Origin: Neurospora crassa OR74A
Lineage: Eukaryota > Ascomycota > Sordariomycetes > Sordariales > Sordariaceae
Length of the DNA stretch: 64,000 nt
Assembly: GCF_000182925.2 (NCBI RefSeq)
Contig: NC_026504.1
Location: 5,518,001 to 5,582,000 of the forward strand
Direction: 5' to 3'
In this document: piece after piece, positions 47,059 to 59,086 of the stretch
How positions within the stretch are numbered: the stretch's first letter is position 1
Layout of the letters: each line of letters opens with the position of its first letter
Program-made: the position numbers and the translations under genes
Notes under the pieces: generated by a model
What the model was told of the DNA's origin: nothing
Database searches by the model: none
The model's input: only the letters and a program-made list of their open reading frames with translations

Positions 47059-47344
47059 GTAAGGTTGCGCCATCTTGCTTGCTTGCTTGCTTGCTTGCAT
47101 CTTCCAAGTCAGGACCCCTGAGTCAAGTGGTGATACACAATAGTCTTTGGGTTTTTTTTTTTGCCTGAGAAGGCCTAGCCGATAGGCCGTTAGGTGATTG
47201 AGGCTGGTGATGCGTCAGTCCAGAAGCTGTCTTCTCGCCACCAAGTAATCTCAGGGTCGCACAAGATGCCTGGCGTGCTTTGAAGGCCTCTTCGCTCTCT
47301 CTTGACTCACGGTGCTGACCATAGAATTCTGTTTAGTCTTACAG
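47059..47344 (+). other. Candidate 5' UTR intron of the kinase gene
   Basis: Donor GTAAGG at 47059, branch-like GCTGACC about 30 nt before the acceptor TCTTACAG ending at 47344. It is 286 nt long and contains a T-run and TTGC repeats. Inferred from splice signals only. Confidence 0.35.
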
Positions 47345-47391
47345 CCCCTTGGGTAAACTTGCAAACCTATTTAGTCCCCCACAAGGTCTGT

Positions 47392-50300
47392 ATGGCCCAA
47401 GTGCAACCGCAGCTTCCCTTGGCTCTACGGAACCCAGCATCAGTTTTACCACCTGCAGATGGCGATTGGCCCCCACACCAAAATAACTGGTGGCAAAAAA
47501 TGCATCTCTGGCGGGATCAAAAGGACGGCGGCGGTGGTCAAGGTCAAGGTGCCCATGACGCCGGGCCGGGGTTAGGATTGGGATCAGCAGGAACCGCAAC
47601 GGAACCGGGATCGGGAACAGGCGGAGGAGGACATGGAGGGGAGGGAAACAGTACCACGAGTCCGGGTTCACAAACACAGCAGCACGATGACGGAGGCTCC
47701 AACAAACAAGGCACCATTCGTCGAAACTTTCGAAAGGTGATTCCCGGCCTGCCTCGAACTCAGACATTCAAGAGACAGCAATCCGAGCAGCGCGACCATC
47801 TTCAACCTGTACAACCTACCCCTGCCGAGCGCAGAGCTGCTTCAGTCGATAGACGCATGCATGCCATCAACAGTGCATCGACATCGCTGGTCGGATTGGG
47901 TGTAGGAACCGCCGCCGCCTCACTTCCCAGGAGTAGCGCGCCAAACTTCCATCATCACCACCATCATCATCATCACTTTGGCCGTTCTTCTCATATCTCT
48001 CAGGTCGGCTCTCCGGTTCCTTCGTTACCTACGATTCCTCAAGAATATACGCCGGTGAACAGCAGTTTCCGAGGCCTGACCGGACATGAGCTGGAGCAAG
48101 AACTCGACAAGAACTACCACGACAATTGTAACCATCTGCTGCGAGCTCCTGCTCTCGCTCATCTCCATGGGTCGGACGCCGCCATCTCGGATTGTGATGC
48201 GCACTCGATAACCTCTTCTCAGTACCACAACATGATACACGATGAGTTGGAGAAGATCTGGATCCTGAATCTGTCAATGCACTTTCGCGACAAGTCCAAG
48301 AGGGAGAAGTTTTTTGTCACGTACAGACAGACCGAGTCGCTATGGCGCAGAGTGACGATATCCCTCGATTACCGTGATGCTCAGGAGGGTTCATTGGAGG
48401 AGGAGCTAGTCGACATCAAGTTCCAGCGCGATAAGAGTTCAAGGATATACGAGGCGATTCGAGACAGCTTGGGGGACATCCAGTTCTACCCTACCGTCAC
48501 GAATCTGAAGCTTCAAACCACGGACAAGAGGTTACATGTTCACGTGGTGGAAGACGTCAATGTGAGTTGTTCTGCCACCCTCGGTACGCACCAACTCATC
48601 GCCATACTAACACCACCACTACTTAGGAAATCATCAATTACCCAACCGTGCGCATGATCCAGCACATGCGCTGCCGCCGCATCAAAGAATCCGAAGTCGA
48701 ATTCGACTCTCACATTTCCGGCTTCGTCTACAAAGTCCGCGTCAACGGCGAGACCTTAATCAAGAAAGAAATCCCCGGCCCCGACACCGTCGACGAGTTC
48801 CTCTACGAGATCAACGCGCTCAACCGTCTTCGCGCCGCCGAGAACGTGATTGAGTTTTACGGCATCATCGTTGACGACTCGGGCGAGCTCGTCAAGGGCC
48901 TGCTGATCAGCTTCGCCGAGCACGGTGCCCTGATCGACATCATCTACGACTACCAGCTCCAAGGCGGCCTCCCCTGGTCGACGCGCGAGCGCTGGGCGCG
49001 CCAGATTGTGGGTGGTCTGGCGGACATACACGAGGCCGGGTTCGTTCAGGGAGACTTCACCCTGTCCAACATCGTCATCAACAACGAGTGGAACGCCAAG
49101 ATCATCGACATCAACCGACGCGGCTGTCCGGTGGGATGGGAGCCGCCCGAGGCGACGCCGTTGATTGAGAGCAGCCAGCGGATATCCATGTACATTGGCG
49201 TCAAGTCCGATCTCTACCAGCTGGGCATGGTGCTTTGGGCTCTAGCGACACAGGAGGACGAGCCTGAGGCTCATGGACGTCCGTTGAGGATTGGGCCCGA
49301 GGTTACGGATGTCCCGGATTGGTACGTTGAGATTGTGAATATCTGTCTGGATCCCAACCCGCGCAAGAGGAGACAGGCGCTGGACTTGCTGGATCTGTTT
49401 CCGGAGCCGGAGCCGGTGGAGCCGAATCAGTATAGCTATCATAACCCGGAATCGGTCTCGGTCGATGATGGGTACTCGCGGCAGGAGTATCTGGTTGGTA
49501 CGGAGCCGACGAACGGGGTACCCAAGATCATCAAGACGGTTGAGTCGCCGTCAGATCAGGGGTGGGATTATTTCAGCAGTAATGCTGCTGCTGCTGCTGG
49601 AGCAAGCGGTGTGGGGAGAGGTCGTCCGTCGACAATATCTCCTGCACCATCCGAAGACCAACACTGGTATCCGCCACGAGGTCGATCACCACCTTCTCCC
49701 CTTCCCAGCGATGGCGGGTACGATGACCCGGCGAGATTCCGACATCATGCACGTCCTTGGGGGAATAGCAGTACTTACGAGGAGCCGAGTAACTTGACTG
49801 TTCCGTCTTCGTACGGCAATCTGAAAGGCGATATGGACGAATTTGGGAAACAAAACGAAGCAGAATCATCGAGGCAACAACACGACCCAAGAATCTCCTC
49901 CACCTCTTTCATCTCCACCGCTCCCTCTGGCAACACCGACACCGCCTCAATACCGCTCAAAGACCTTCCTCTCCGGGAGGCAGCCAAATGGCGGCCCGAG
50001 ACCACATTTTCCAATACCCCCACGGCCAACAACAACAACAACAAGTCTCACGAACTCACCCTCCGCGACCAATACGGCGAACCCAGCAATAGTTGCAACG
50101 ATCACAACCGAACAGCAGAACCGCAATACAACACCACCCAATCCCACCACCAATCCCGCCCCAGCCGTACCCACTACCGCTCCTCCTCCTCCTCTGACGC
50201 AGAAGAAGGCGAAGAAGCAGACGGCGGCGACAGACGAGACAAACCCCTCTCCCGCGCCGACTCAGGCAAGTACTTCACCGAGCCCACCAAGCCTGGGCCC

Positions 50301-50804
50301 GACCTAGCCTACGCAGCCATCACCGAGGCGCGAGATCGCGACAGGCTGGAGCAGCAGTTTAGGATGGAGGCAGCGGAGGTCATGGCTGGGCGGTATCATG
50401 GACATGGGCATCATCAAGATCATAGCCGGGATCGGGATCGGGATGAATACCAACCACAACAACAGCAACAACAATTGCGCTCATCTGGGTATCATCAACA
50501 AGAACGTGGTGGCAACGGTAATTCGCAATTGGATAGGGATCGGGATCGGGAGTTGGAGCGGTACGGTGGGAGAGAGCTGGATGTGTTGAAGGGGATTGGA
50601 GGCGCTTATACTTATGGTGATTTGTCTATGAGGGGAAAATGTGCTGTTGATGAGGAGGAGGAGGGAGAGGAGATTGATATGGATTTGTTTGCTGCCCCTG
50701 GGCAGAAGGAGGGGGGGTATCAACATCAGCAGCAGCAACAACAACAACAACACCATGCGAACTACGAGCAACACCATACGAACTACGAGACGACGAGGAC
50801 GTAA
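47392..50804 (+). CDS. Atypical protein kinase-like protein, 1115 aa
   Basis: Exons 47392..48561 and 48627..50804 (65-nt intron), phase 0. The first 240 residues are Gly/Gln/His-rich, including nine consecutive histidines. A conserved region (LTGHELEQELDKNYHDNC to DKRLHVHVVEDVN) precedes the kinase fold (about 415-650). The glycine loop is degenerate (SHISGFVYKV). The ATP lysine is probably Lys436 or Lys437 (LIKKEI) and the helix-C glutamate Glu451. The catalytic loop is VQGDFTLSN, with Asp533 and Asn538 kept but HRD replaced by QGD. The metal motif is DIN at 551 instead of DFG. The APE-like WEPPEA and subdomain IX DLYQLGMVLWALA are present. The tail is disordered, with Gln, Asn and Arg-Asp repeats. 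It is either an active divergent kinase or a pseudokinase. The first in-frame ATG was taken as start, although its context is weak. Confidence 0.8.
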
Positions 50805-51209
50805 CGAAGTGATGGGAGGGTCAGCGATGAATGGATGGATGAATGGACGAAAGTACCATACTCGGTACACGCACATCACGAGGGGTTATGAGAATGGGAA
50901 CCAGAAAGTCCATTGGGCGAACAACGGCTGAACAGCACGGTAATGGACAACGATGAAGCCCGTACTTGCCGCTCTGGCTACTACGAGTTACGATACAGCA
51001 CCAAAACCAGTTACAACTACCCTGTTATATGATCCAGCGAGGCCACATACTATGGACCTCGAAGGGTCAACCGAAGCCTTTACCAAATTTGGGAGGCCTC
51101 CAATGCATGCGATGCAACTAGTGCAACCAACTCATACCTACCTACCTACAAAACAATACGTGAAGGGAAGGGAAAGGGGCATTTGCATGGGATGGGAATA
51201 TACATGACG

Positions 51210-51211
<2 letters not shown>

Positions 51212-51255
<44 letters not shown>
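51212..51255. repeat. Poly(T) run, 44 nt
   Basis: Uninterrupted T run immediately after CATGACGGG. The same 9-mer recurs at 52321-52329 (see findings). Confidence 0.95.
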
Positions 51256-51963
51256 CCTTTTGTCTTTTTGGTTCGATTATCTCTGGGCTGGCATTCTTCC
51301 TTTTATCTTTTTTGTTTTTGTGTGTGTGTGTGTGTGTGTGTGTTTATAGCAGCAGATACTCATTACACTACTTAGGTAGTCAGTCTATCGGACTCTAGGT
51401 AGAAACGAACGAACGAACGAACGAACGCATATATATACATGATCAGAGGAGATGAAAGTATCCAGTTGAACGGGCAAAAAAAAAAGGTACAGCGATGACC
51501 ATTTTTTTTTTTTCTTCGGTGAAGAAACGTGAGGCTTCAAAGTTACACTGCCCTCCTTGGGAAGTGCACACCACCCGTCGTTTAACTGATACCAACAAAA
51601 GGGACGACGACGACGACGACACATTAGAAACGAAGGAGGACGGAATCTTGGGGCAGAAACTACCTAGTTTAGGTCCGTAGCCATCATCTACATATCGTAC
51701 CTACTACCTACATACATAACCTGCCGGCACGCACGCTATCAGCTCAGCTCAACCAGTAAGCCGATTGTTTGGAATCATACGCATACGCATACATCTACTT
51801 CATAAATACCCCTTCTCGTCCCCTTCCTCCCTTTTCTGTTATATGTGCAGTAGGGCTGACCTAAAGATGCCGCCCGATGATAGTAACATTCATTAACCGA
51901 GCCTAGGTACTAACCAAACCAGCATATTACAATGTACTCTGACACTCCAAATTTTTCTTTCAT

Positions 51964-51965
<2 letters not shown>

Positions 51966-52008
<43 letters not shown>
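51966..52008. repeat. Poly(T) run, 43 nt
   Basis: Second uninterrupted T run on the same strand, about 710 bp from the first. Confidence 0.95.
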
Positions 52009-55000
52009 CCGAGTGATCTGGACATTGGAAGATCATGGAGTTTTTGTTTTTTTAACAACTGAGGAGATGGTATATCCCTTTTCCACCTTTTTTTCTCTCA
52101 TCCCTTCTTTTCTCATCAGTGTTTGATAGTTCTCAAGTCAAGGGCGGCATGATGGTAATATCCAAATGCTCGACTCGGCGTATCTGTGAAGTAGGAAGGT
52201 TATGTTATGCCAGTCCTCTGGCAGGGTGGTAAGCTGTCCTCGTTTCGCGAATTGAAGTCTTTGATGTAGAGCCACGGGTGTTGAATGTAGGTAGAGAATT
52301 GTAAAGGCAAGAGAAAATGCCATGACGGGCAAAAGAGTACAAGGCGTGTCTTCATAGCGCTTTCCTCGGCCTTTCTTCCATTGAAGGACTGGTGAATGAA
52401 AGAATGAAAGCTAACAACGTACGACTAAGGGACTATTCCCAACGAAATGAAAAAACATGGCCTGAGGCTCTCAGCCGCTTGGTGCGGATGGCCTGATTAC
52501 CTTTTGACTCTCTTGGCACACACGTTCCCGCATGCTTTTAATAGCCCATTGAGATGGCGGGTAGGGCCAACGACGACGTTGACGTTGATGGTGTCACAGC
52601 CGAGGTACCAGCAAAGTCTTGGTTGCATGGAGCTAATCCTTCGAGTCCGGCTCCTCGTAAGATTAGATTGGTTCCTAAATAGGTATGCTGCCAGTGCCTT
52701 TGTGTCGGAGCGACTTGGTTGGGTCGAGCAATGTGGTTTTCATTCTTTCTCTTTTAACTTTTCATGAGAGTCAATCTCGATGTAGCTCGGGCATCGTCTC
52801 GAAACAAAAGTGGACGAGGTGCCGAGGAGAAGCTCGCAGGCCGGATCGGGGTCTGGGGTTGACGCCCGAACCCACCAGGGACGGACACTTGGATGATGCT
52901 CCCGATGCTACATACATAGGTGATATCTCCGCCTCCGGCTCCGTCACGGCTCCATCTTGAACGCAACTCCCCATTCCCCACCGTGAGTCGCCCCCCACGG
53001 GGACCATACTGCGTACAGAGTGTAGTGTAGGCTGGAGGCTGAAGGCAGAAGAAGGCGAACGGCCTTGACGATGGAGTTTGATGATTAAAGAAACTGCAAT
53101 CCCAGTCTTTCTGGAAGCCTCCTGTTCTTGGCTTACGCAGAGGCGAGTGCATTGCCATGGCTGAAATCTTACATAAGCATGCCGTTGAAGTCTTTGCTAG
53201 CCAGAATGCAAAGAAGCATGCAATTTTGATTGGCTGGCGGGATGCAAAGGTGCGGGAAGGAATGTTGAGAAATCGGAGCCTTGCCCTTGAAGCTGCCCCT
53301 GGTTGGAGCTACGCAGCGGCTAACTTAACCAGCCAATCATCGTTGTTCTGGAGGCAATGTCAAACTGAAGCGTGAAGTTCTGGATGGGACGAACCGGAGT
53401 TCATCTCGAATTGTTTGATGCTTCACTGCGTCGACAGCCAGGATGACGAAGGACGGGAAGGAACAACTGACCGTTGCGGGCTCCATACAGGTACCTACAC
53501 CTCTAGGCACTTCCACTTGGCAAGATTAGTTGCAAATCCGGGGAAGGCGCCGTGGTCCGTTTGATGGCACTGCATGGAAAGAAGCTCCTGCTTTGGTTGT
53601 TATCTTGCCTTATCATGGCGACCGCATTCCTAGGTCGCTGCCCTGGTCCGTCCTGAAGTCCGCGACTTCCTTGTTGTCCGTACCTATCAAGTTGCCCGTT
53701 GAAGTGCAGTCAGTGCGTTGGGCGCACGTCAGCCGTCAGCATCATCCGCATGTTCCATGGTGGGCAAGTTTTGCAAAGTCGGGACATGCCGGATTTCCAT
53801 GTCGTTCGATTCCCAAGCTTCGCGGAAGTCCATGATCCGAGCGAGGCATCTGGAGAAAGCTCATCAAGAGGTGGAGAGAGTGAGTGTATGTACACTAGTG
53901 GTCGTTCCGACTTCAGGGACTTCACCTTTGCCACACCTCTTTTGGCGAAAGAGGGAAAGGGTTTGTGAATGAAACAAATTGCTGCCAATGTCACTTGTAC
54001 CCGTCAGCCAAGCGTGGGGGCTGTGGACGGTGGGCGACACACAGCGGACACCAAAGCGAAGCGACATGCCGCCACAATGTACAAGGTACATGAGCCAAGG
54101 TGAGGATATCCCGCCAATCGCCGTCGGATCCCGACTTATACGGAGCCCACCTGCCCTGAATGGCCCTGAATGGACCTGGATGCACGGACGGGAACATGTC
54201 CCCAACATTCTGCTCAACAAAACTTATCAACGGCAAATTCAGGACGACAGACGAGCGATCAACGCATGGCTCGCCCGGCTGCTGGGCCAAAACATGCCCC
54301 AAAACAACGGCCCCGAGAGCACCAAGAACACTTGTTGGTGAGAAGCACATGTCTTGTAGAATACCGAGGCCAATCCGCTGTGGTGCAATTGCAGTCACTC
54401 ACACGTCTTAACCGAGTCGTTGATGAAATCCACTCCTCTGCTGTTGTTGTCGGCTCATCACCCATCGGAAAACCCCAACCAGTTTTCCATTGCCTTCGCC
54501 GGGGTCTGGCCATCCATCTCCAACTAAATCTGCTGGCGATTTGCCCTAGGACGAACGGGAGGCAAAAAAAAGGTGTGAAGGGAACCAAGGGCCCTGGGAG
54601 TTGTCGGCACTGCTCGCCGAGCCTTCCCTTTGGGGGACACTTGAAACCTTAATACTGGAATTAGGTAGGTAGACGCTGCCCTGCTGTATCCGCTTTGTTG
54701 GTGCAAAGATCAGGTTAGCGAGGACCGACTCACGCACTACAAAGTACTTTTTACTTGTACTTTACACTACAGGGCAGCACACTGAAGCAAGCAAGCACGA
54801 GTGAGTGACCGGGAGTGAGTGTGGGTGGACTCCCTCCAATCTGCAAGTACCTCTACCTCTACCAAAACAGTCCCTCTCTCTCCCTCTCCTCCTCCCACCC
54901 GGGAACCCACTTCACAGGCAAAAGCTTTGATCTGCTGAGAACCCTTGGGCCTGCCTCCTCTTGCTACTACTTAATAATAACCTGAACCTCTGCCCAACTC

Positions 55001-55184
55001 CCACCCTTTTCCCTTCCCTTTCCTTCAGCCCACTTGACCTAGGTCATCATCTCCCTCCCGACTCTTCCCAACTCGTTGTTCTCCAGCAACGACAGAGCGG
55101 GTCCACCTTTTCGACACCATAGCTCACTCACTCAGTTTGTCGTCGACTTCATCCCTCGACAACAACAACAACAACATCGACACC

Positions 55185-56759
55185 ATGGCGTCGACTTCGG
55201 CCACGGATATTCCTGCTGAGGTTCAGGCTGTGAATGTCCCTGATGGCACCACCGATTTCATCCCCCTCAGAGGCAAGAAGTATGACCTCAAGAAGCCTCA
55301 CATTACCGAGCTGCCCATCACCTGGGGCAACTGGTGTAAGTAACTCTTTTTTTTTTCTGATAGCTTCGAAAGCCTCGGCAAACAAAAGACGCTGACAGTA
55401 TCTCCCCTCACAGACAAGCACGTCAACTGGTTGAACACCACCTTCATCATCTTCGTGCCTCTCGCCGGTCTCATCTCTGCCTACTGGATCCCCGCTCAGA
55501 CCAAGACCATCCTCTTCTCTATCGCCTACTACTACTTCGCCGGTCTCGGTATCAGTAAGCATGCTCCGCATCCAAGGATATCAGAACCAGGTCCATGACT
55601 GACTCATTCTCCTCTAGCTGCCGGTTACCACCGACTTTGGGCCCACACCTCTTACAAGGCCACCCTCCCCCTCAAGATCTGGCTCGCCGCTGGTGGTGCT
55701 GCTGCCGTCGAGGGTTCCGCCCGCTGGTGGTCCAGGGACCACCGTGCTCACCACAGATACACCGATACCGACAAGGACCCCTACTCGGTCCGCAAGGGTC
55801 TCCTCTACTCCCACATCGGCTGGATGGTCATGAAGCAGAACCCCAAGAGAATCGGCCGTACCGACATCACCGATCTCAACGAGGACCCCGTCGTCGTTTG
55901 GCAGCACAAGCACTACATCAAGTGCGTCATCGTCATGGCTCTCATCGTCCCTACCCTTATTTGCGGTCTCGGCTGGGGTGACTATGCTGGTGGCTTCATC
56001 TACGGCGGTATCCTCCGTATCTTCTTCATCCAGCAGGCTACCTTCTGCGTCAACTCTCTTGCCCACTGGCTCGGCGACCAGCCCTTCGACGACCGCAACT
56101 CACCGAGAGATCACGTCATCACTGCCCTCGTCACCCTTGGTGAGGGTTACCACAACTTCCACCACGAGTTCCCCAGCGATTTCCGTAACGCTATTGAGTG
56201 GTGGCAATATGACCCCACCAAGTGGTGCATCTGGGTCTGGAAGCAGCTCGGTCTCGCCTACGACCTCAAGAAGTTCCCCCACAACGAGATCGAGAAGGGC
56301 CGTCTCCAGCAGCAGCAGAAGAAGCTCGACCAGAAGCGTGCCACCCTTGACTGGGGTATTCCCCTTGAGAACCTCCCCGTTGTCAGCTGGGACGACTTTG
56401 TCCAGGAGTCCAAGAACGGCAAGGCCTGGATCGCTGTCGCTGGTGTCATCCACGATGTCGGCAAGTTCATTCAGGACCACCCTGGTGGCAAGGCTCTTAT
56501 CAACTCGGCTATTGGCAAGGACGCTACCGCCATCTTCAACGGTGGTGTCTACAACCACTCCAACGCTGCCCACAACCTTCTCTCCACCATGCGCGTCGGT
56601 GTCATCCGCGGCGGCTGCGAGGTTGAGATCTGGAAGCGTGCCCAGGCCGAGAACAAGGATATTGCCACTGTTACCGACTCTTCTGGCAAGAAGATCGTTA
56701 GAGCTGGCCTTCAACCTACTCGTGTCACCCCACCCGTCACCACGGCTGATGCGGCATGA
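55185..56759 (+). CDS. ole1: Delta-9 acyl-CoA (stearoyl-CoA) desaturase with C-terminal cytochrome b5 domain
   Basis: An ER membrane enzyme that introduces the delta-9 double bond into palmitoyl- and stearoyl-CoA, using electrons from its own cytochrome b5. Exons 55185..55335, 55414..55554 and 55618..56759 give 477 aa, the usual size. The diiron histidine boxes are intact: HRLWAH (102-107), HRAHH (139-143) and HNFHH in [12 protein letters not shown]. Membrane segments lie at [34 protein letters not shown], and around residues 190-245. The b5 domain begins near [19 protein letters not shown] and carries the heme site HPGG with the second ligand in YNHSNAAHN. The start context is CACCATGG, close to optimal. 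Extreme C-ending codon bias indicates high expression. Confidence 0.97.
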
Positions 56760-58620
56760 GTGGAGTTAGAAGAATGACGGGGTTTCACGGAGTCTTCCGG
56801 ATTATGGAAGGCTTCAAGGGACAGGGGAAAAAATTGCATGGGAAGCCGTGGCTCTAGCCGTAGATAGCGCGCAATGACCACGGAGTAGTACAGTAAGAGA
56901 GGAGCAAGACGGAAACGTGATCAACACCTGCACCTCCGCTTTTTTCGCTGTACATACACTTCCCGACTTCGGTCTTCACGGCGTTTTGGGGAGATTTGGG
57001 ATTTTGGTCTGCATGGAAAATAGTCTGCTTTTTGCACGCGTATGAAGACAACATGGTATGGTTTGAAAAGGCGGACACTTGAGGGTTTACAGGTGACGGA
57101 GATACCAACAGATTAGATTGCGACTTTGTGTGGGCTGGCTAGTCTTATGGCAATAGCATCATACATTCGTTATGCAAGGCATTTGAAACATTCATATATG
57201 TACCTTTCATGGCAATAGTTGGTTCGCATGATGAGATATTCATTCCCATGATCCATTTCCGCTGAACCCGATGAAAACTCCATACGGCAAGGTTGAGAAT
57301 CCACATGATCGCTTACCGTGGTGGAACTCGGGAGTTCGATTACGCCCCTTGACATGAGCGGAGCAGCTAACGTTGTCGAGTGGATGAAGCCAAACTACGC
57401 ATCGGGATGCTCGGTCATTACAAGAATCATAAAACATATCAAAGGATTTCTTACAAGCTCACTGGTTGATAATCACCCGGCACCAGTCTTAATAGTGTAG
57501 TCCTATTTTTGTTCAGTTTTCGACCGAGCAATGGTACGCTTGAGACATCCCACACTTACTCGGCATCAGTAGGTAAGGTACACTACTTACGGACTTACGG
57601 TACTCTCCAGGATCTTGCCCTGGTACTCAACATCTTGCTGGAGAGAAAGATAAATATATACCTACATATCATATATATATACAGGGTACGTACGTACGTA
57701 CGGTACGTTTTCCAACAATAAATTTATTTTTTTTTAAAAAAACTTTTTTGTACCATTGTCTTTTTTCACCCATCCATCAATTACAATGTTTCGTTCTGTT
57801 CTTCTATCTATCCATCACTTCAGTCTCATGTTTCTGTTCTGCTGAACACTTCAGTTCTCGTGTGTTCTATTATTCTTCTGTAACACAGTACCTATTCACA
57901 TAAATGTCCCGTTTGTATTTTACCTACCTATCTGACGTTTTTCGTTTTGCGTGCGCGGTGTTCTTAACCAAGATATAGAATTATATAAGTAAGTTGGTCT
58001 AGGAGGAGGTCTAGGAGGTCTAGACTATAGTAGGGGGGTTAGACTATAGTAAGGGGTTTAAGCTAGGCCGGCGGTGACTGGATTTATCTATATATCTATG
58101 TATTCATCTATCTATCTAGGTAGGTAGGTATCCTGTATATATATATATATTTAACTCGATAACACAATGCTTAATCCCCGGGCGGGCATGTACATAGCTA
58201 CGTAGAGTAATATTAAAAAGTATACGTCTACTGTCTCCCATGACTTTATATGTACCTACACATATTGATGTTGTTGGTGCATCTTACGCTGACAGACAGA
58301 CTGACCGAACGACTGACCGGACCGGACCGTATGTGTATACTTGCACTTGTACTTGAACTTGTAACTTGTAACTTGTATCCTTACACATGTATCCTTATAG
58401 GGTAGACTTGGTATCTCACTTCAAAATGAAAGGTGCGAAGATGAAATTTAGGTATGTGCCTTTTTCAGAGGATGACCAAGACGTATGTAGTAAGTAAGAT
58501 AGGTAGCTAAATCTTTTTGTGATTTTTTCTTTTTGAAAATATGATTGATTGTATTGACGGATTGTGTTGAAGATGGGATGAAGTTTTTAATCATAGGATT
58601 GCACGTTTAAGAGCCTGTAT

Positions 58621-58652
<32 letters not shown>

Positions 58653-59086
58653 GGGGAAACTGATACGGTTTTGGGGGGGTTAAGATGGAAGCCAAACCGG
58701 TATTGGACTGTAGATGTGAAGAGGAAAAAAAAAAAAAAAAAGTAGTCGTTCTTACCTAGAGGTTTCACAGTCAGGGACTGAGAATAGTTGTCGCAAGTGT
58801 TCTGCTTGATAGTTGTTGTTATTGGGAGGGAGGTACATATGCTTCTCTCGCTGTTTGATGATTATGGCATGTATAGGTATGCTGTGAAGAAGACGGCGAA
58901 AGAGAAACATGTGCCACCAGTCGCTCTTCACTGGGAAAGACACAAGATGCCATGTGAAGGATTGCAAGTACTCGCTAACGTGAAAATACCAAGATACCAA
59001 CAGTAAACTTTTCCCCTTTTCCTCTACCACAAAAGCTACAAAAATCACAACCACTACTCAATTCTCTCGTCCTCTCCTAAAACAGA
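56760..59086. other. Intergenic region between convergent desaturase and transcription factor genes
   Basis: 2.3 kb of AT-rich DNA with many short repeats: GTAC/ACGT (57690-57705), TATC/TAGG tracts (58088-58130), TA runs (58136-58150), the GA/G tract at 58621-58656 and an A-run near 58723-58741. Probably the two 3' UTRs plus spacer. No gene seen. Confidence 0.55.
58621..58656. repeat. (AG)n followed by a 15-nt G run
   Basis: About ten AG units directly followed by a G tract, then a further G-run at 58672-58679. The G runs could form a quadruplex. Confidence 0.9.

Larger units (their letters stand above)
41564..47391. other. 5.8-kb gene-poor region between Lon and the kinase gene
   Basis: It contains T-runs (24 T at 41927-41950), (CATA)n near 42461-42487, GGT/GAT repeats at 42823-42870, (AAC)n at 45706-45737 and one low-confidence small gene (44157-44431). 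The right end (about 46600-47391) looks like promoter, leader and a 5' UTR intron of the kinase gene. No recognised protein elsewhere. Confidence 0.45.
50805..55184. other. 4.4-kb intergenic region upstream of the desaturase
   Basis: It contains two very long T-runs, a GAAC repeat (51405-51427) and a TG repeat. A mixed-composition stretch at 52400-54650 has many short overlapping ORFs on both strands, none recognisable. The last 300 bp is a CT-rich leader without upstream ATGs, ending in AACAACAACA before the desaturase start. It probably holds a large desaturase promoter. Confidence 0.45.

Noticed and set aside
53157-53375. 72-codon ORF starting in a good context (GCCATGGCT)
   Set aside because: No recognisable motif, no splice continuation, and similar short ORFs cover both strands of this stretch.
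53700-54652. Dense overlapping ORFs of 90-160 codons on both strands
   Set aside because: Openness on all strands without a favoured frame indicates GC composition, not coding.
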